The notes under the pieces are model-generated. The model worked only from the letters and a program-made list of their open reading frames with translations, was not told the DNA's origin and ran no database searches. From Hyphomicrobiaceae bacterium (GTDB lineage Bacteria > Pseudomonadota > Alphaproteobacteria > Rhizobiales > HXMU1428-3): a DNA stretch of 14,786 nt. The stretch spans positions 1 through 14,786 of the forward strand of contig JANQQH010000476.1 of assembly GCA_028285025.1 (NCBI GenBank). Direction: 5' to 3'. Made by a program: the position numbers and the translations under genes. Positions 13,374 to 14,786 of this stretch are shown in pieces; position 1 is the stretch's first letter, and every line of letters starts with the position of its first letter.

Positions 13374-14306
13374 TTAAACCTGGCTTGAAAATTTCACATC
13401 AAGAGCAACTGGTTGTTTGGATACTGAAATCAAGCCTTGTTCCATCAAATGTTCTGCATGGGCCAGAATTGATAACGAGGCAGCTGGTAAAAAGTCTGCT
13501 TCAACGCCTGGATACATTAAGGGGAGCAATTCGTCTATGCTCGTTTTGCCCGCCTGGATATGGTCAAGAATTGCGGTTTCGCGCCATTTTCTGTGCATGA
13601 GGTAGGCTTTGATCAACCGGTCTGGGCTACGAGCTTGACCGCCATGGCCCGGCAACAATCGTTCAAACCCTTGACCCAAAACTTTCTTTAATGAGGCCAA
13701 GTAGTCGGACATGCGCCCCTCTGGTGGGATGATCACGGATGTGTTCCAGGCCATAATATGATCACCAGTAAATAGAACTGGTTCATTTAAATGGGCAAAG
13801 GAAAGATGGTCTGGGGCATGGCCCGGTGTATGGATGGCTTTTAGAGCCCAATTGTTCCCTTTTATGATATCGCCATCTTGAAGCTCTTCGTCTGGTTTGA
13901 AGGATAAATCAACAAAGCCGTTGTCTAGCGGTTTATCTGATTTGCGGCGTGAACCGCGGTTTTCAGTTATTGCCGCATGAGCGTATACTGTGGCCCCTGT
14001 TTTTGCTTTTAAATCAGGAATGAGGCTTGAGTGATCTTTATGGGTGTGAGTAAGAAAGATATGAGTAAGGGTTTCACCCTTAAGAGCTTTTAAAATGGCT
14101 TGCAAGTGCTGCTCATTGTCAGGGCCAGGATCAATTAGGGCGACCCGACCTGAGCCGACGATATAGGTGTTGGTGCCCTTGCTCGTCAAAGGGCCGGCAT
14201 TGGGTGCAACTATGCGGCGAACGCCAGGCCAGATTTCTCTTGGTTCTCCATAGGTAAATATCATTTCCATGTGAAAGGGAATTTTAGATGCTGTTTGTGA
14301 GGTCAT
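13374..14306 (-). CDS. Metallo-beta-lactamase-fold hydrolase (LACTB2/glyoxalase II-like)
   Basis: Predicted two-metal hydrolase of unknown substrate. Seen, using ATG 14306: 310 residues. The metal site motif HTHKDH is at 87-92, followed by TPGHAPDHL (H163), the bridging-ligand motif GDHIM (D182) and PGHGG (H221), so all expected ligands are present. The N-terminal GPLTSKGTNTYIVGSG and IDPGP are typical. A C-terminal winged-helix-like domain (about 226-300) holds HRKWRE, as in the LACTB2-like branch. The frame extends upstream to TTG 14354, giving 16 more residues; ATG 14306 was preferred because TTG is rare and the added residues are not family-like, but neither start has a good ribosome site. 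No signal peptide, so cytoplasmic. Convergent with the DUF1499 gene. Not evidence of antibiotic resistance. Confidence 0.9.
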   Translation of the reverse strand: MTSQTASKIPFHMEMIFTYGEPREIWPGVRRIVAPNAGPLTSKGTNTYIVGSGRVALIDPGPDNEQHLQAILKALKGETLTHIFLTHTHKDHSSLIPDLKAKTGATVYAHAAITENRGSRRKSDKPLDNGFVDLSFKPDEELQDGDIIKGNNWALKAIHTPGHAPDHLSFAHLNEPVLFTGDHIMAWNTSVIIPPEGRMSDYLASLKKVLGQGFERLLPGHGGQARSPDRLIKAYLMHRKWRETAILDHIQAGKTSIDELLPLMYPGVEADFLPAASLSILAHAEHLMEQGLISVSKQPVALDVKFSSQV

Positions 14307-14430
14307 AAGCTGTTTGTTGGCTCTTCTTGCTATATTAAGATTGCTTACCCCCAAGTTTATGCAATCAAGCTTCAGAAAGCTATTTTTCTTGTTATGAAAA
14401 CTTTATTATTATGTCTATGGGCACTGGTTA

Positions 14431-14786
14431 GGTTCTGTTGACAAATGGCATGACTAAAGAATTTGGGATATTTTTGGCTACAATTTGATCAGATATTCTT
14501 GAAATATGCCTGTATTTTCAAGCCTTTCAAACGCACTCAGAGAGACGTTATATAGCGCAGAACGCATAAGATTAATCGGTCCTGAGCCTAGGTACAAGTA
14601 TGACGATCAGACTGATGGACTTCATTCATGAGATGGTGTCACTAAGCCAAATTATGAACTTGGGCCAAAAACGGCTCGCACAAAAGCCAAAATTTAGCAA
14701 TTTAATTACTCAGCGAAATATTTATGGATTACTTCGCAGCGGTGTGCAGGAGCTGGGAAATGGTACCGCCTCCCTGAATTGAACAG
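14431..14786 (+). mobile_element. Possible insertion-sequence remnant (uncertain)
   Basis: Apart from this, 14307-14786 holds no gene I can support. GGTTCTGTTGACAAA at 14431-14445 resembles insertion-sequence ends such as those of the IS6 family (GGTTCTGTTGCAAA), with one extra A. Near the right edge, NIYGLLRSGVQ (encoded at about 14718-14750) resembles the LNAILYLLRTGCQW stretch of IS5-type transposases, and the sequence just after it, read in another frame, gives WEMVPPP, as in the WRMLP-PP block. That would mean a decayed, frameshifted gene. The opposite end lies outside the window. This rests on short matches only. Confidence 0.25.
14498..14522. repeat. Imperfect inverted repeat in the right-hand intergenic region
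   Basis: CTTGAAATA (14498-14506) pairs with TATTTTCAAG (14513-14522) with one bulged T and a 6-base loop. No T-run follows. It may be part of the suspected insertion-sequence remnant or unrelated. Confidence 0.3.

Noticed and set aside
14307..14354. Upstream TTG start for the metallo-hydrolase
   Set aside because: Adds 16 residues with no family match from a rare start codon and no ribosome site; ATG 14306 preferred, though not proven.
14600..14782. 60-residue plus-strand open frame as an independent gene
   Set aside because: No ribosome site or full domain; only its last third resembles a transposase fragment, so it is treated as part of a possible IS remnant.

Overview
This window looks like chromosomal sequence from an alphaproteobacterium, most likely of the order Hyphomicrobiales (Rhizobiales). 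The evidence is the gene set and order: kdsB-pheA divergent from a membrane-anchored CycM-type cytochrome c, then a Yej-type peptide ABC operon with two binding-protein genes. The AT-leaning codon use (many TTT, AAA, ATT codons) is low for that order, so a marine, host-associated or otherwise GC-reduced lineage is possible. The assignment rests on remembered family features and not on a search.

Layout. Positions 1-336 hold the 3' end of a V8/trypsin-like serine protease gene. It meets pheA tail to tail. kdsB and pheA form a minus-strand pair (1988 to 339). A divergent intergenic region (1989-2298) with two inverted repeats leads to the cytochrome c gene (2299-2847). The next gap (2848-3330) is the least ordinary non-coding stretch: a GC-rich hairpin-bearing element in two tandem copies, a strong Rho-independent terminator with no obvious gene of its own, and a good sigma-70-like promoter facing the yej operon.

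Positions 3331-12439 read as one plus-strand operon: two tandem paralogous YejA-type periplasmic binding proteins, a small glyoxalase/bleomycin-resistance-fold protein, the permeases YejB and YejE, the double ATPase YejF, and pdxH. YejA delivers oligopeptides to the YejB/YejE channel and YejF powers import. Members of this family in other proteobacteria import peptides, including peptide antibiotics such as microcin C, and affect sensitivity to antimicrobial peptides. The glyoxalase-fold gene directly abuts yejA2 and lies before the permease genes. PdxH makes the cofactor pyridoxal phosphate and seems to be carried along at the operon's end.

A DUF1499 membrane protein (12549-13331) and a convergent metallo-beta-lactamase-fold hydrolase (13374-14306, minus) follow. 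The last ~430 bases contain no gene I can support, but they include an insertion-sequence-like end and a possible transposase remnant.

No obviously new multi-gene system is present. The points most worth following are: the glyoxalase-fold gene inside the yej operon; an 88%-identical cysteine-containing block shared by otherwise diverged YejA paralogs, together with a CxxC motif in YejA1 and four cysteines in the YejE periplasmic loop; and the intergenic repeat element.
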